This document shows, in pieces, positions 10,466 to 19,478 of a DNA stretch of 64,000 nt. Every line of letters starts with the position of its first letter. Within the stretch, counting starts at the first letter, position 1. Position numbers and translations under genes: made by a program. The notes under the pieces are model-generated. The model was not told the DNA's origin, made no database searches, and saw nothing but the letters and a program-made list of their open reading frames with translations. The stretch comes from Gracilaria domingensis. Lineage: Eukaryota; Rhodophyta; Florideophyceae; Gracilariales; Gracilariaceae. Location: positions 91,028-155,027 of the forward strand of contig VCMS01000136.1 of the NCBI GenBank assembly GCA_022539475.1, in the 5' to 3' direction.

Positions 10466-13400
10466 CTTCCCTCCATTCAAACCATTCTTAACTGCAACAA
10501 CCCCGATACCTTCAATGTGTCGGAGATGAGCAGAGCTTCCAAGCGGCTTTGTCAACAGATCAGCCACCATCCAACCAGTGGGCAAATGTTCCAGCTTAAC
10601 ATTTCCCTTCACCACATTGTCTCGGATTAGGTGAAAGCGTATCTCGATATGCTTTGTGCGCTCGCTGCACAAATTGTTGCGAGATAAAGCTACAGGTCCC
10701 TGGTTGTCACAAAACAGTTTGAAGCAATCCACATGTCCAAATCCAAGCTCCCAATACATACCCTTGAGCCATAAACCTTCCCGAACAGCGTAAGACATCG
10801 CAACGTATTCAGCCTCAACGGTACACTGCGCCACTAGAGGCTGCTTCTTCGACTTCCAACTAATCAGTGAGCCCGATTGCTTGAACACAAACCCTGTAGT
10901 TGACTTACGATCAGTTGCATCACCGGCAAAGTCTGCATCAGAGTACCCGACAATCTCGAACTTATTTGTTCCCGGTCGAAACGTCAATCCAGCGTACTGT
11001 GTCCCCTTGAGATAGCGGAGAACTCTCTTCGCTGATTTCCAGTGCGGATCACCATGGCTGTCCATAAAACGGCTCAGAAAGGAGACGGCAAAGGCAATGT
11101 CGGGTCGGCATGTGTTTGAAAGATAAATTAACGCGCCCACCAATTCCTTGTATGGCAAAGAATCCTCCGCACCCACGTTGTTCTGGGAAAGTCTTGCGAC
11201 ACAATCACGAGCCATAGGGGTGCTACAGGGGGAACAGTCAATCATACCGAAGGTACGAAGAAGACGGTCAACCATAGGGGCGTTGTGTACCATGATGGAA
11301 CCTTCATTGTAGTCCACACTGACTACCATTCCCAAAAACTTAGCATCCTCCTTCTCTACCCGAAGAGCAACATGCTTCGACAGCTCCCACACAACTTCAT
11401 ACATCTCAACATGATCCTTACTAGCAATGAGTACATCATCCACGTAAATGATAAGGATTACTTGCGACGGCCCGTGGGTCGAAAAATACAAAGCGGGATC
11501 ATGTTCAGAGCACTGCAGTCCAGCTTCCAGTAGACTTGGGTGAATGAAGTCCCGGAATGCCCTTGAAGCCTGTTTAAGACCGTAGATAGCACGACGCAAA
11601 CGATACACATCCGCTTCCCTTCCCTCAACGGCGAATCCAGGAAACTGTTCCATGTAGACTTCATCTTCAAGACGGCCATACATAAAAGCTCCCTTGATAT
11701 CTACACGCACAAAGTGCATTCCAAGTTGTGCAATCAGTGCCAAAACCACTCGAACGGTGGTGTACTTCACAATAGGAGCAAACACATCGGTGTAATCGAT
11801 ACCATACGTTTGCATAAATCCTTTAGCGACAACTCTTGCTCGATACCGTGTAACGACCCTTTCGGTGTTCTTCTTACGATCGAAAACCCACCGACACTTA
11901 ATGGGTTCAACGTTGTCTGGTCGCGGCACCAGTTCAACAACCTCTCTTTGTTTGAGATTGCGAATCTCTGCCTCCATTGCGTTCAACCATTGACCCTTCT
12001 CATCGGACTCAATTGCCTCCTCAAATGAGGTCGGAATGTCATTGCAAGATACACCGAGCATACAGTTCATAAAAAGTCCGATGAAGGCTTCAGGGGCATA
12101 TCGGTCAGGCGCAGAGCGGACACGAGAGGACCTTCTCGGGGCAGAACCGGAAGAGAACGAGGGGTTAAGAGAGTCATTGTCTTCCGAGCCAACCTCACTG
12201 ATACCAACTTCAGCGTCACTCTGAATCGGGGTTTCAATCTCATCATAGTCCCCGAACAGATGACGGAGGGTGCACGTCGTGGAAAACTCTGTGTTCTTCT
12301 CTGCACACCCAAAACTGCCTTCATCGAAGGTGACATCGCGGGAAACGGTGAAAGTCGTATCATTGGGAAAGAACACCTTGTATGAATTTCCTCTTTCGAA
12401 CCCGACAAGCACGCCCTTTCTGGCATTTGCGTCAAATTTTCCACAACGGCGTTGCTTGGGAATATGTACATAGGCAGTTGCCTCAAATACACGAACATGG
12501 GACAAGTGTGGTCTGCGCTTGTAAACGATCTCGAACGGGGTGCGCCTGTCGATGGTAGCGGAGGAAAACATTCGGTTTCTGAGGTAGTTAGCAGTACAAA
12601 CAGCTTCTGCCCACAGCTTTCCACGTCCACTGCATTCAGGAAAGTTCTGTAACATCGACCTCGCCATATCATTCAGAGTCCTGTTAAGCCTCTCTGCTTT
12701 ACCGTTAGATTCAGGACTGTATGACGAGGTCGGCTCACACTTGGTTCCCCGTTGTTTCATCCAGCTTACCAGATCTTCAGAGAGATATTCCTTCGCATTG
12801 TCCATCCGAATTCGCTTCACCTTCTTCTCGACTGCGGTTTCCAATTCCACGATCATTTCCTTTACAGAATCCTGTACTTCTGATCTTCTCTTCAAGAATC
12901 GGACCATTGAAAACGCACTTGCGTCATCATACAGAGTTACATAATACTTCGCTCCTCCGAATGACGGAATTCGTATCGGACCAACGACATCGATATGCAC
13001 CATGGTGCCAGCAGCCACATCACCATCTACTGATCTTGCTGGTCTGCTATCCCTACATGACTTAGATAGACGACAGGGCTCGCAGACCGTCAAACGGGTG
13101 GACGTAGGTATGCGGATACGATCCACCAACTTCAAAGTCTCACGCATATGGTTCTCGCAACAGTGTCCCAGACGTCGGTGCCACAAGACAGCCTTCTCAG
13201 AATCCGATTTGGACACCAGAGCTTGATGGCTGCCACCATTACCATTCGGAAATAACAAGACTTCGTACAAGCCGGAGCTAAGATTGCCAACAGCAAGCAG
13301 TACAACTTCTCCAGAGGTACCATCCAGAACCTTGCAAAGTTTCCTCGCATGGGTGTCACTGTCAAATAAAACCTTATAGCCACGACTCTGTAGTGCTCCA

Positions 13401-14485
13401 ACAGATATGAGGTTACACTTCAAATCGGGCACGTACTGGAAATTAGTCAAATGAACATCAAAGCGGTTGCCAAGTACCACAGCTTGACACGGTACCGCAC
13501 CCTGACCCTCAATCTGGAGCTTATTCCCATCACCAATCTCGACAGATTCTTTCGTAGAAGGGTACAATTGACCAGCGAAGTGCTCTCTATCGTTACACAT
13601 GTGCACAGTCGCACCTGAGTCCACATACCACTTCCTCGAGGACGCAACAGAGGATCCAGCAATTAGAGCACGTACTACATTAGAGTTTTCCACTCTACGC
13701 GCTTCATCACCTTCACCATCGAAACGCCCGTTCTGCTTAGGACGGTACTTCTTACTGTCAGGATTATCAAAACAGTCGACCTTCTTGTGTCCCAAGCGAC
13801 CACAATGATAACACTTCAGACCTTTCCTCTTCCTACTACCGTGTTTGGCATTCAATGCCTTTACAGACGTCTCACGCGATTCCTGAGAGATTGAAAGGGA
13901 AGCCTCTTTGGCAATCAAAAGAGCAATGCCATCAGGAAGAGACTTATCCATTCCACGGATGACCTCTGCAGTAACATCGTACTCCGGTTTCAGTCCTCGT
14001 AGTAGCGCACGAAGCTTCTCACTGTCACTAACAGCGTAACCCACACAACCGAGGTGAGATTCTAACTCAGACAATCGAGCACGAAACTGCAACACGGTCT
14101 CCTCAGTCTTCATCTTCATTGCCTGATAGGTGTCAAGAAGTGAATCACGGCTGGCTTGACTAACGGACTGATACTGATCTCTGAGTGTCGCCCACACTTC
14201 GTGCGGCTCATCCATTTCCAACACGGGAGCCACACAAGACTCATCAACCAATAGCAGTATCGTTGAAAGTGCAGTGTCACGGCGGCGAGAGAAACGTTTG
14301 TGAGCGACGTCATCGGTAATATCCGGTGCCTGTTCCACACCAGAGACAATCGACCAAAGTCCTTTGCTCTTCAGGACAAGCTGGATCTTCTTGGACCACA
14401 TGAAATAGTTTGAAGAATTAAGCACAGGAAGCTTAACTTTCTGAATGTCGACCAGACTCGACATATCGTTCTCCACAGAGCTCAT
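10457..14485 (-). CDS. Gag-Pol polyprotein of copia-1, intact
   Basis: A single frame of 1342 codons carries all copia functions in order. There is a Gag domain with LNSSNYFMWSKKIQLVL near residue 22 and a CCHC knuckle CYHCGRLGHKKVDC at 225-238. The aspartic protease has WYVDSGATVHM (Asp 289), followed by the pre-integrase HRRLGHCCENH near 437. Integrase catalytic residues lie in HIDVVGP (499), MDNAKEY (562) and NGKAERLN (about 597). Reverse transcriptase shows RVDIKGAFM and IIYVDDVLI (YVDD 1014-1017), and RNase H shows GYSDADFAGD, EAEYVAMSYA and DNQGPVAL. The start at 14485 is chosen because the protein there begins like other copia Gags. The frame is in fact open 70 codons further upstream, through the primer site into the LTR. 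No stop or frameshift was found. Confidence 0.95.
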   Translation of the reverse strand: MSSVENDMSSLVDIQKVKLPVLNSSNYFMWSKKIQLVLKSKGLWSIVSGVEQAPDITDDVAHKRFSRRRDTALSTILLLVDESCVAPVLEMDEPHEVWATLRDQYQSVSQASRDSLLDTYQAMKMKTEETVLQFRARLSELESHLGCVGYAVSDSEKLRALLRGLKPEYDVTAEVIRGMDKSLPDGIALLIAKEASLSISQESRETSVKALNAKHGSRKRKGLKCYHCGRLGHKKVDCFDNPDSKKYRPKQNGRFDGEGDEARRVENSNVVRALIAGSSVASSRKWYVDSGATVHMCNDREHFAGQLYPSTKESVEIGDGNKLQIEGQGAVPCQAVVLGNRFDVHLTNFQYVPDLKCNLISVGALQSRGYKVLFDSDTHARKLCKVLDGTSGEVVLLAVGNLSSGLYEVLLFPNGNGGSHQALVSKSDSEKAVLWHRRLGHCCENHMRETLKLVDRIRIPTSTRLTVCEPCRLSKSCRDSRPARSVDGDVAAGTMVHIDVVGPIRIPSFGGAKYYVTLYDDASAFSMVRFLKRRSEVQDSVKEMIVELETAVEKKVKRIRMDNAKEYLSEDLVSWMKQRGTKCEPTSSYSPESNGKAERLNRTLNDMARSMLQNFPECSGRGKLWAEAVCTANYLRNRMFSSATIDRRTPFEIVYKRRPHLSHVRVFEATAYVHIPKQRRCGKFDANARKGVLVGFERGNSYKVFFPNDTTFTVSRDVTFDEGSFGCAEKNTEFSTTCTLRHLFGDYDEIETPIQSDAEVGISEVGSEDNDSLNPSFSSGSAPRRSSRVRSAPDRYAPEAFIGLFMNCMLGVSCNDIPTSFEEAIESDEKGQWLNAMEAEIRNLKQREVVELVPRPDNVEPIKCRWVFDRKKNTERVVTRYRARVVAKGFMQTYGIDYTDVFAPIVKYTTVRVVLALIAQLGMHFVRVDIKGAFMYGRLEDEVYMEQFPGFAVEGREADVYRLRRAIYGLKQASRAFRDFIHPSLLEAGLQCSEHDPALYFSTHGPSQVILIIYVDDVLIASKDHVEMYEVVWELSKHVALRVEKEDAKFLGMVVSVDYNEGSIMVHNAPMVDRLLRTFGMIDCSPCSTPMARDCVARLSQNNVGAEDSLPYKELVGALIYLSNTCRPDIAFAVSFLSRFMDSHGDPHWKSAKRVLRYLKGTQYAGLTFRPGTNKFEIVGYSDADFAGDATDRKSTTGFVFKQSGSLISWKSKKQPLVAQCTVEAEYVAMSYAVREGLWLKGMYWELGFGHVDCFKLFCDNQGPVALSRNNLCSERTKHIEIRFHLIRDNVVKGNVKLEHLPTGWMVADLLTKPLGSSAHLRHIEGIGVVAVKNGLNGGKRC
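10466..10477 (-). promoter_or_regulatory. Polypurine tract of copia-1
   Basis: On the minus strand AATGGAGGGAAG runs into the 3' LTR. It lies between the polyprotein stop (10457 region) and the LTR, partly overlapping the last codons. Confidence 0.65.
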
Positions 14486-14594
14486 TTCTCGACAGAGGAA
14501 AACAGTGAGCAAACAACAGAATGACGAAACCACAACAGTAGAAAAAAGATTGAGCGGAGAATGAGAACGACGACTTAACAACGCTGGGCAGGGT

Positions 14595-14608
14595 CTGGGC
14601 CCATAACC
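14595..14608 (-). promoter_or_regulatory. Primer-binding site of copia-1, complementary to the initiator tRNA-Met anticodon arm
   Basis: The plus strand reads CTGGGCCCATAACC directly before the LTR at 14609. That is the sequence of the anticodon stem and loop of eukaryotic initiator tRNA-Met. On the element's own strand it is therefore a site for a 5' half-tRNA primer, as described for Drosophila copia. The ATG inside the site is not in the polyprotein frame here; it opens a nine-codon upstream frame ending in TAA. Confidence 0.85.
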
Positions 14609-14846
14609 TATAAAAGGTTCTACGATCAGACTACTGTCTCTTCGTTCTTTACCGATTCGTTCCGAAGCACGGCTTAAGTAGCCATTGTGTTCCATCTACT
14701 AGTTCTTCCAGAAACGTCATCTCACCAACAATAGCTTAGACATATCTAGTAAATTCAAATTCAGTACTTACAAAAATATCTACTCTGTAATCAGAAGGTT
14801 GAGAATGTAAACAACTTTCGCAAGCAGGAATTCACTACCAACATCA
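14609..14846 (-). repeat. 5' LTR of copia-1
   Basis: This is the partner of 10228-10465. The primer-binding site abuts its 3' end with no spacer, and the target duplication CGTAG follows at 14847-14851. Confidence 0.95.
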
Positions 14847-15463
14847 CGTAGTGCAGCGAGCACTTGACGGAGATGTTCTTTGGGTTCCTGAATCGATCGA
14901 CTGTACACGAGTATGTCGTCGATGTACAATAGCAGACATTGGCCATTCAGGTGGCGGAGTGCGGAGGCGATGAGCCGAGAGAAGGCTGCTGGCGCGTTGC
15001 AAAGTCCAAAACACAAAACCCTCCCTTCGAAGGGGGCGTATCGGGTTCGTATGGTAGTCTTGTGGCAGTCTTCATCCTTCATTAGCATCTTATGAAAGCT
15101 CCAACGAGATCTATCTGTGAGAAGACAGTAGCTCCAACAACTTAGTTCAGACCCTCGTCGATTAAAGGAAGAGGCGTGGCGTCCGGAGCCGTGATTCTGT
15201 TCAGCCCGCAGGTATTGCACATCATTCTCAGTTGGCTAGACTTCTTCCTGACAAAGGAGACAGGAGCGCCGAGCGGGGAAGAGGAAGATCAGATAAGTCC
15301 TTCTGCGAAGGAGCTCGTCCAGCGTGTTGCGGAGAATGCTAAGCTCTTCGGGAGAGACTCTGATCACGAGGCGAACAGGGGTGGTTCGTCCTGGCGGAGG
15401 TTGATCTCGAAGTCGTGTTTGCGCTGCGGTGCAGCTCGTAGGGTAGTTCTTCCTTGAAGATGT
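14847..15463 (-). pseudogene. Reverse transcriptase N-terminal part of gypsy-A
   Basis: The minus strand encodes the RT fingers and palm, including PFEGRVLCFGLCNAPAAFSR and the catalytic LLLYIDDILVYSRS, then breaks off at the copia-1 target site. Upstream of about 15120 the frame is disturbed, although the DNA still aligns with gypsy-B 49600-50030. The catalytic YIDD motif is intact. The remainder of the domain continues at 10222. Confidence 0.8.
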
Positions 15464-15690
15464 GTTAGCGCTGATGTCCGCAACGTGGTTCGAGTGAACC
15501 TGGTAGCTGCCGGACGAAGCCTTAGGAGGTTCTGCCTCAGCGCCTTTTATATGTTTTATTGTTTTTAATTTAGGAAACACTCTGCTAAGCTACTAAATAA
15601 TTAAACAGTTACGTAGCACTATAGACTATTTCTTGTCCTCTATAATATTTGCAAAGTAAGAGCTTAACTCTCTATCAGATTATCTCTGAC
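15464..15690. mobile_element. 227-bp insertion in gypsy-A
   Basis: In gypsy-B the flanking sequences are continuous. Here 227 bp separate them, bordered by AAGATGT (15457-15463) and AAGACGT (15691-15697), a 7-bp duplication with one change. The insert has a GC-rich left third and an AT-rich right part. It shows no coding content and no convincing internal RNA polymerase III boxes. Confidence 0.6.
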
Positions 15691-16399
15691 AAGACGTCCT
15701 CGAATTCGTCGACGATGAAGGCCAGCTCGGTGTGCCATTCGACGGACGGGGAAGGGCGTAACCATAGCGCAAAGAGTCCGGTGCCGCGCTGTTCGACGAG
15801 ACGGCGCATGCGCTTGTAAGTGATGGTCGGAACTGTGGGTTCGTCAATGCGTTTCTTGGCGGTAGACTGTGGTCGTGGGTGTACTTTCATGCGAGTACCA
15901 TCTTTGCGCTTGATGGTAAGGCAGTACGAAGACCAGTTCACGCGGGGTCGCACTTTCGAAGCTATTCGCGACCAGCGGTAATGAGTGGGAGCCCGTTGTC
16001 ATCGTCGTTCATGTCGATCACGTAGACTGTTACCGGGACTTATGACTCGTGCAAAGAAATCTTTGATGTTGCCGGGAAAGGCATGGGTAGTTAGAGTTGC
16101 CGAGTTCTGTGAGGGGATAGTCTGAAGAGGTCAGAGATAGGTTGCACTTTCGTGCGGTTCTCTGTAACATGAAGCCGTAAGGGGCGCCAAGGTCGAAATG
16201 GAATGCGCGACTGGGTGTCTCTTTAGGCATCCAGAGTACATAATTTCACCTACGGGGTTGCCGTCGATAGCGGATAGTTTCGGGAGCGATCGACTGCCAA
16301 GAGGGGCCGCACAGGCGTGCGGCATCGTTAGTTTTTAGAACGGTTCTTCAGGCCAGATGCGCCGGCGACATTGAGTCGGCAGGGGTGATTTGCCACATT
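15691..16399 (-). pseudogene. Protease region of gypsy-A, decayed
   Basis: The part at 15691-15953 aligns with gypsy-B 50040-50310 (VNWSSYCLTIKRKDGTRMKV against VDWSSYSITIKRADRSPVEV, then VPTITYKRMRRLVEQR). This segment links protease to reverse transcriptase in this family. Further upstream (15954-16399) only short frames survive, and the D(S/T)G active site is not identifiable. Confidence 0.55.
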
Positions 16400-17607
16400 C
16401 TAAGGACATTTTCCGCACTTCATGCATCGATCATGAGCACGGTAAACCCCGTGTTTCATCGGGTTACGAATATCGGCCGGAATCCAGCAGTCAGAGGAGA
16501 TGTCCTTTCCGATCAGTGACGGTTCTGTAGGTTTCTTAGATCCAGACTTCGAACGATTTTTGTTCTTTCCGCTCTTCGACTTTGACGATGGTGGAGACGA
16601 CGACGGGGTCCCTTCGTTCCACCTCTCGGAGATGTAGACTGTGCGCACGAAGTTATAGACGTCCGACATGCTGGAAGTTCTACCATCAGAGAAGCGAACT
16701 GAAAGCTTCTTCTTGAATAGTACAGGAATTTTGATCTGAAAGAAGTTAAAAGCCTCACTTACTGGTGTGCTACAGATGTCTACGAGCTCGCAGAACTTCG
16801 TGATATGGCTGTCGAGGGAGCCATCGCTGTATCGTAGGCGGATTAGTTGAACGAGCGCCAGTGCAGTTTCGTTTGCCCGAACGAATTCTGAGAACATCGC
16901 AGACTGCAGTTCATCGAGGTTTATAAACTGTTCTCCTTCGCGTGTCGCACGCGATTACCAATGATCGGAGTTGTCCCGTAATAAACAGGATGCGATGTGT
17001 ACCTCCTGTGAGTCTGAGACCGATGGAGAAAGTGTGGTGACCTTGCGAACGTTCGAAATAAAAGAACGCATCTTGATCGATGTTGGCTCGTTGTCGCGCC
17101 CGTGAGTCAAAACCTGTAAACGTGAGGTACGGAGGCCGGTGTGGTTCACAGATGGAGCTGCAGCGTTGGTGTTGTTCACTCTGTGAGGTAGGGAAGGTGG
17201 GCAAGGCAACCTTGGAAGCTGCGGAGGAATTTATAGTCGGTTTCTGAGACCCTAGAGCTGTGCGAGGATCATAGTCATAGTGTTCTGTTGTTTCTGAATC
17301 ATTGGAAGAAGCGCGGTAGGAGAAAGGTCAGGAAGGGTTTGGTCAGAGACGATATCAACCACAGCAGTGTTTCCGGTATTGACGGGAAATGCGCCTCCTG
17401 AATCTGACTGAATCTCATGGATTGGTGAAGGTGCTGCGACCTGGACGGAATCAGAAGAGTGTGCTGCTGAAGTGGTATCCTGCGGAGCTTCAGAAGCTTG
17501 AGGTTGCACTTGGACTGCAGTGTTGATGTCAGATCGGTGGAAAAAGCTGACTTGGGACGGCGGCGTTGGTTTCGTGGCGCGGCTGTTAAGTCTAGCTTGG
17601 CAGGCAA
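16400..17607 (-). pseudogene. Gag of gypsy-A, frameshifted
   Basis: The apparent start is ATG 17607 (MPAKLDLTAAPRNQRRRP), followed after a frameshift by a Gln/Ser/Pro-rich linker. Capsid-like sequence follows at 16955-17209 (SDSQEVHIASCLLRDNSDHW). A cleaner 165-codon block lies at 16400-16897 (FVRANETALALVQLIRLRYS, LDSHITKFCELVDICSTPV) and ends in a basic tail and a partial knuckle CMKCGKCP. Domain order and composition fit a gypsy Gag. At least three frame breaks are present. Confidence 0.65.
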
Positions 17608-17654
17608 GCGGAATGATGCACTGCAGCAGAATCGGCTGGGTTCCAGTGGTAGGA

Positions 17655-17675
17655 ACGAAAATTGATGCTACCAAA
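17655..17675 (-). promoter_or_regulatory. Primer-binding site of gypsy-A
   Basis: Directly after the 5' LTR (minus strand) comes TT and then TGGTAGCATCAAT. Its complement ends ...GCTACCA, a tRNA 3' end with CCA. It implies U72 and discriminator A73, and so an A1:U72 pair typical of eukaryotic initiator tRNA-Met. The tRNA identity is inference. Confidence 0.5.
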
Positions 17676-17920
17676 TGTAATGCAGACGGGCGTACTATGT
17701 ATGATACGAAGAAATGATGAGATTTGGCGTCGTTCCTGGCTGCCCTTCGCGCAAGAGGGGCAGATCAAGTCATAACTCTTTATTTATACTTCGCCTCAAA
17801 AGGAGCTTGCAGTTGAAACAAAGAATAGGGTGACAGATATCTAGCTTGTAGGGTCAAAAGTAGCTACAAAAGTGACAAAAATAGGATAAAACAGCTTCTA
17901 GCACATACTACTCTGTCACA
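17676..17920 (-). repeat. 5' LTR of gypsy-A
   Basis: The 245-bp LTR has TG...CA ends and aligns over its whole length with 2698-2942. CCAGA follows at 17921-17925. Confidence 0.85.
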
Positions 17921-18232
17921 CCAGAATTGCTGAACTATCCAGAGTTTACCAAGACCAATAGAATTTAGAGGAAGGGAGAAGTGAATTGATGCAAGTGAAT
18001 GACACGCGGCAGCTCCAGATGCTCTTTGTAGCAAGCGCTGGCGGATATACCACCGGCACTTGCTGATCCCCCTTCGTGCTCCCTCAGATGGTGTTGCGGT
18101 TACCATCAACCTCTGCAGCTAGCATTCTGTTCTTGACGTTGGTTTTCGTTTCGCTGCGTTAGTTTTCTATTATTTCGCGTTCTACGTTGCTTTGCCTGCA
18201 GTTCTTTTTCGCGCAGCTTTTTCTGCCGATAT
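17921..18232. other. Flank of gypsy-A, no gene
   Basis: The first 40-50 bases continue the repeat seen uninterrupted at 25454-25500 (CCAGAATTGCTGAACTATCC). The remainder shows no frame or structure of note. GCCGATAT at 18225-18232 borders the next element. Confidence 0.5.
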
Positions 18233-18436
18233 AAAAGATTAGTATGACTATCAGAGCAACCAAACTATCTCTATATTTATTAGTTATTATGTTTAGACTA
18301 TTACATGGGCAATTACGTGGCTACCAAATCATTATGCGGTCCTTTCCGCCTTTTTATTAGTAGTATGAAAGGGATACAACTTGCTCTAATCTACCAGTAG
18401 AGTTCATCCAAGCCCAATTACAACCACCATCTTTAT
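18233..18436 (+). repeat. Left LTR-like repeat of element D
   Basis: It shares long blocks with 24045-24241, for example TGACTATCAGAGCAACCAA, CCAAATCATTATGCGGTCCT and CCAGTAGAGTTCATCCAAGC. By eye, identity is roughly 90%. Confidence 0.7.
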
Positions 18437-18735
18437 GACATCTGTGAGCATTACAGCTATGAAGAGCTAGCACGAAAGGACAGCGAGCGACGCAGCCGGC
18501 CGGCCGCTACTGCCGAGCGTATCAGAAGGCACAGTTGGCCCCCCCCTTCGCGGACCGCTGACGGGGACAATGCGACCTGACTGTCTCCTTTTCGGAGACA
18601 CTGTCTCTCACAAAACCTAAGCGGTCGTGGCTGATCTCGGACTCTATGAACCAGACGGGGACACGGGGTCTTTATCAGCGCTCTCGCTACACGTCCTAAC
18701 CCGGATCCGCCCTCTCCTCGCATGTCCGTTTCTTC
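18437..18735 (+). repeat. Left direct repeat of the DIRS-like element
   Basis: It aligns without gaps to 22490-22788 with about 15 differences counted over 299 bp. Open frames seen on its minus strand are artefacts shared by both copies. Confidence 0.9.
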
Positions 18736-18813
18736 GTAACTTTCGCGTTACTGAGAAACTTCCCTTCATCTCAAAGCGGCGACATCTTCATTGCTACGTG
18801 CACTAAACGTAAC

Positions 18814-19458
18814 ATGGCCAATCAGTCAGATGGAGCCCCATCCTGGCCCGGCGATACGCAAACCTTCCAAGCGCTCTGCAACGACAGCAAAGCGACTCGC
18901 GACGATTACCGAGCTATCTGCCTCGAACTTCAGAACTCCCAAATGATGGGTGAGAGCACGATGTTCGAGCGAAGACCTCATGTCCCTATTGACCACATGG
19001 GCTTCTTTAAACCTCAGCAAAGCGCATTCTTGACTGAGCTGAGGAACCGGGATAGGCGCTCGGCGAAAGAGTGGGAATACATAAACGCCGCAGGTACTTG
19101 GATGGAAATTTTGCTGGCCTCTTTCACTCTAGCCATGTCGACCGAGGACCCTAGTCAACTGTGCAGGCTACTTGCTACCGTCAAAACCTCCGGTGAAGCG
19201 TGTTTGGAAGTGCTTACCATGCGAGGGCAATACTTTCGGGATATAACTGAGAAGGGTCTAGAACTCGCGCGCACGACGTCTTATCTGGTGGAACAGAGTC
19301 ATGACGCCGTTTTCTCGGAGACCCAAAGGACCTTCCGGGAAGCACTCTCCTCTCACTTAGAAGTCGAAACGGCGAAAGAGATCGCGAAAATGATGCTCAA
19401 CCAGAAGGCATCCAAGGGCAAGGGGGCGTCCAAAGACGGCGCCGCCGCCAAGCAGTAA
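18814..19458 (+). CDS. Gag-like ORF1 of the DIRS-like element
   Basis: This intact frame of 214 codons (begins MANQSDGAPSWPG) precedes the RT frame by 20 bases. It is largely helical in composition and ends in a Lys/Ala/Gly-rich basic tail (QKASKGKGASKDGAAAKQ) that could bind nucleic acid. No zinc knuckle is present. In DIRS elements the first frame encodes the structural Gag protein, and position is the main evidence here. ATG 18814 is the first start after the left repeat. Confidence 0.75.
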   Translation: MANQSDGAPSWPGDTQTFQALCNDSKATRDDYRAICLELQNSQMMGESTMFERRPHVPIDHMGFFKPQQSAFLTELRNRDRRSAKEWEYINAAGTWMEILLASFTLAMSTEDPSQLCRLLATVKTSGEACLEVLTMRGQYFRDITEKGLELARTTSYLVEQSHDAVFSETQRTFREALSSHLEVETAKEIAKMMLNQKASKGKGASKDGAAAKQ

Positions 19459-19478
19459 CTATTACTAGTTCTGCATCC

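Larger units (their letters stand above)
10228..14846 (-). mobile_element. Copia-1: complete Ty1/copia element, structurally intact
   Basis: The element has near-identical 238-bp LTRs (3 or 4 differences counted over their length) and a primer site abutting the 5' LTR. It also has a purine tract abutting the 3' LTR, one uninterrupted polyprotein and a 5-bp target duplication (CGTAG). It sits inside the reverse transcriptase of gypsy-A in the same orientation. High LTR identity and the unbroken polyprotein point to a recent insertion, possibly still competent. The minus-strand LTR begins TGATGTTG and ends TTTTATA, so the 3' end is not the canonical CA. Confidence 0.95.
2698..17920 (-). mobile_element. 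Gypsy-A: Ty3/gypsy chromovirus, degraded, with nested insertions
   Basis: Two related LTRs (2698-2942 and 17676-17920) with TG...CA ends are flanked by the same 5 bases, CCAGA. Between them, read on the minus strand, lie gag, protease, reverse transcriptase, RNase H, integrase and a chromodomain, in the order expected for a chromovirus. The element is interrupted by a 4.8-kb insertion (about 3096-7914), by copia-1 (10228-14846) and by a 227-bp insertion (15464-15690). Without these it would be roughly 5.5 kb, a normal length. The LTRs look about 80-85% alike by eye, and every gene has stops or frameshifts, so this is an old copy. Gypsy-B at 46946-50457 is a relative and served as the guide for finding the split pieces. 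Confidence 0.85.

Noticed and set aside
15464-15690. tRNA-derived SINE
   Set aside because: A GGTTCGAG motif resembles a B box, but the candidate A box is only about 20 bases away, too close for a tRNA-type promoter.
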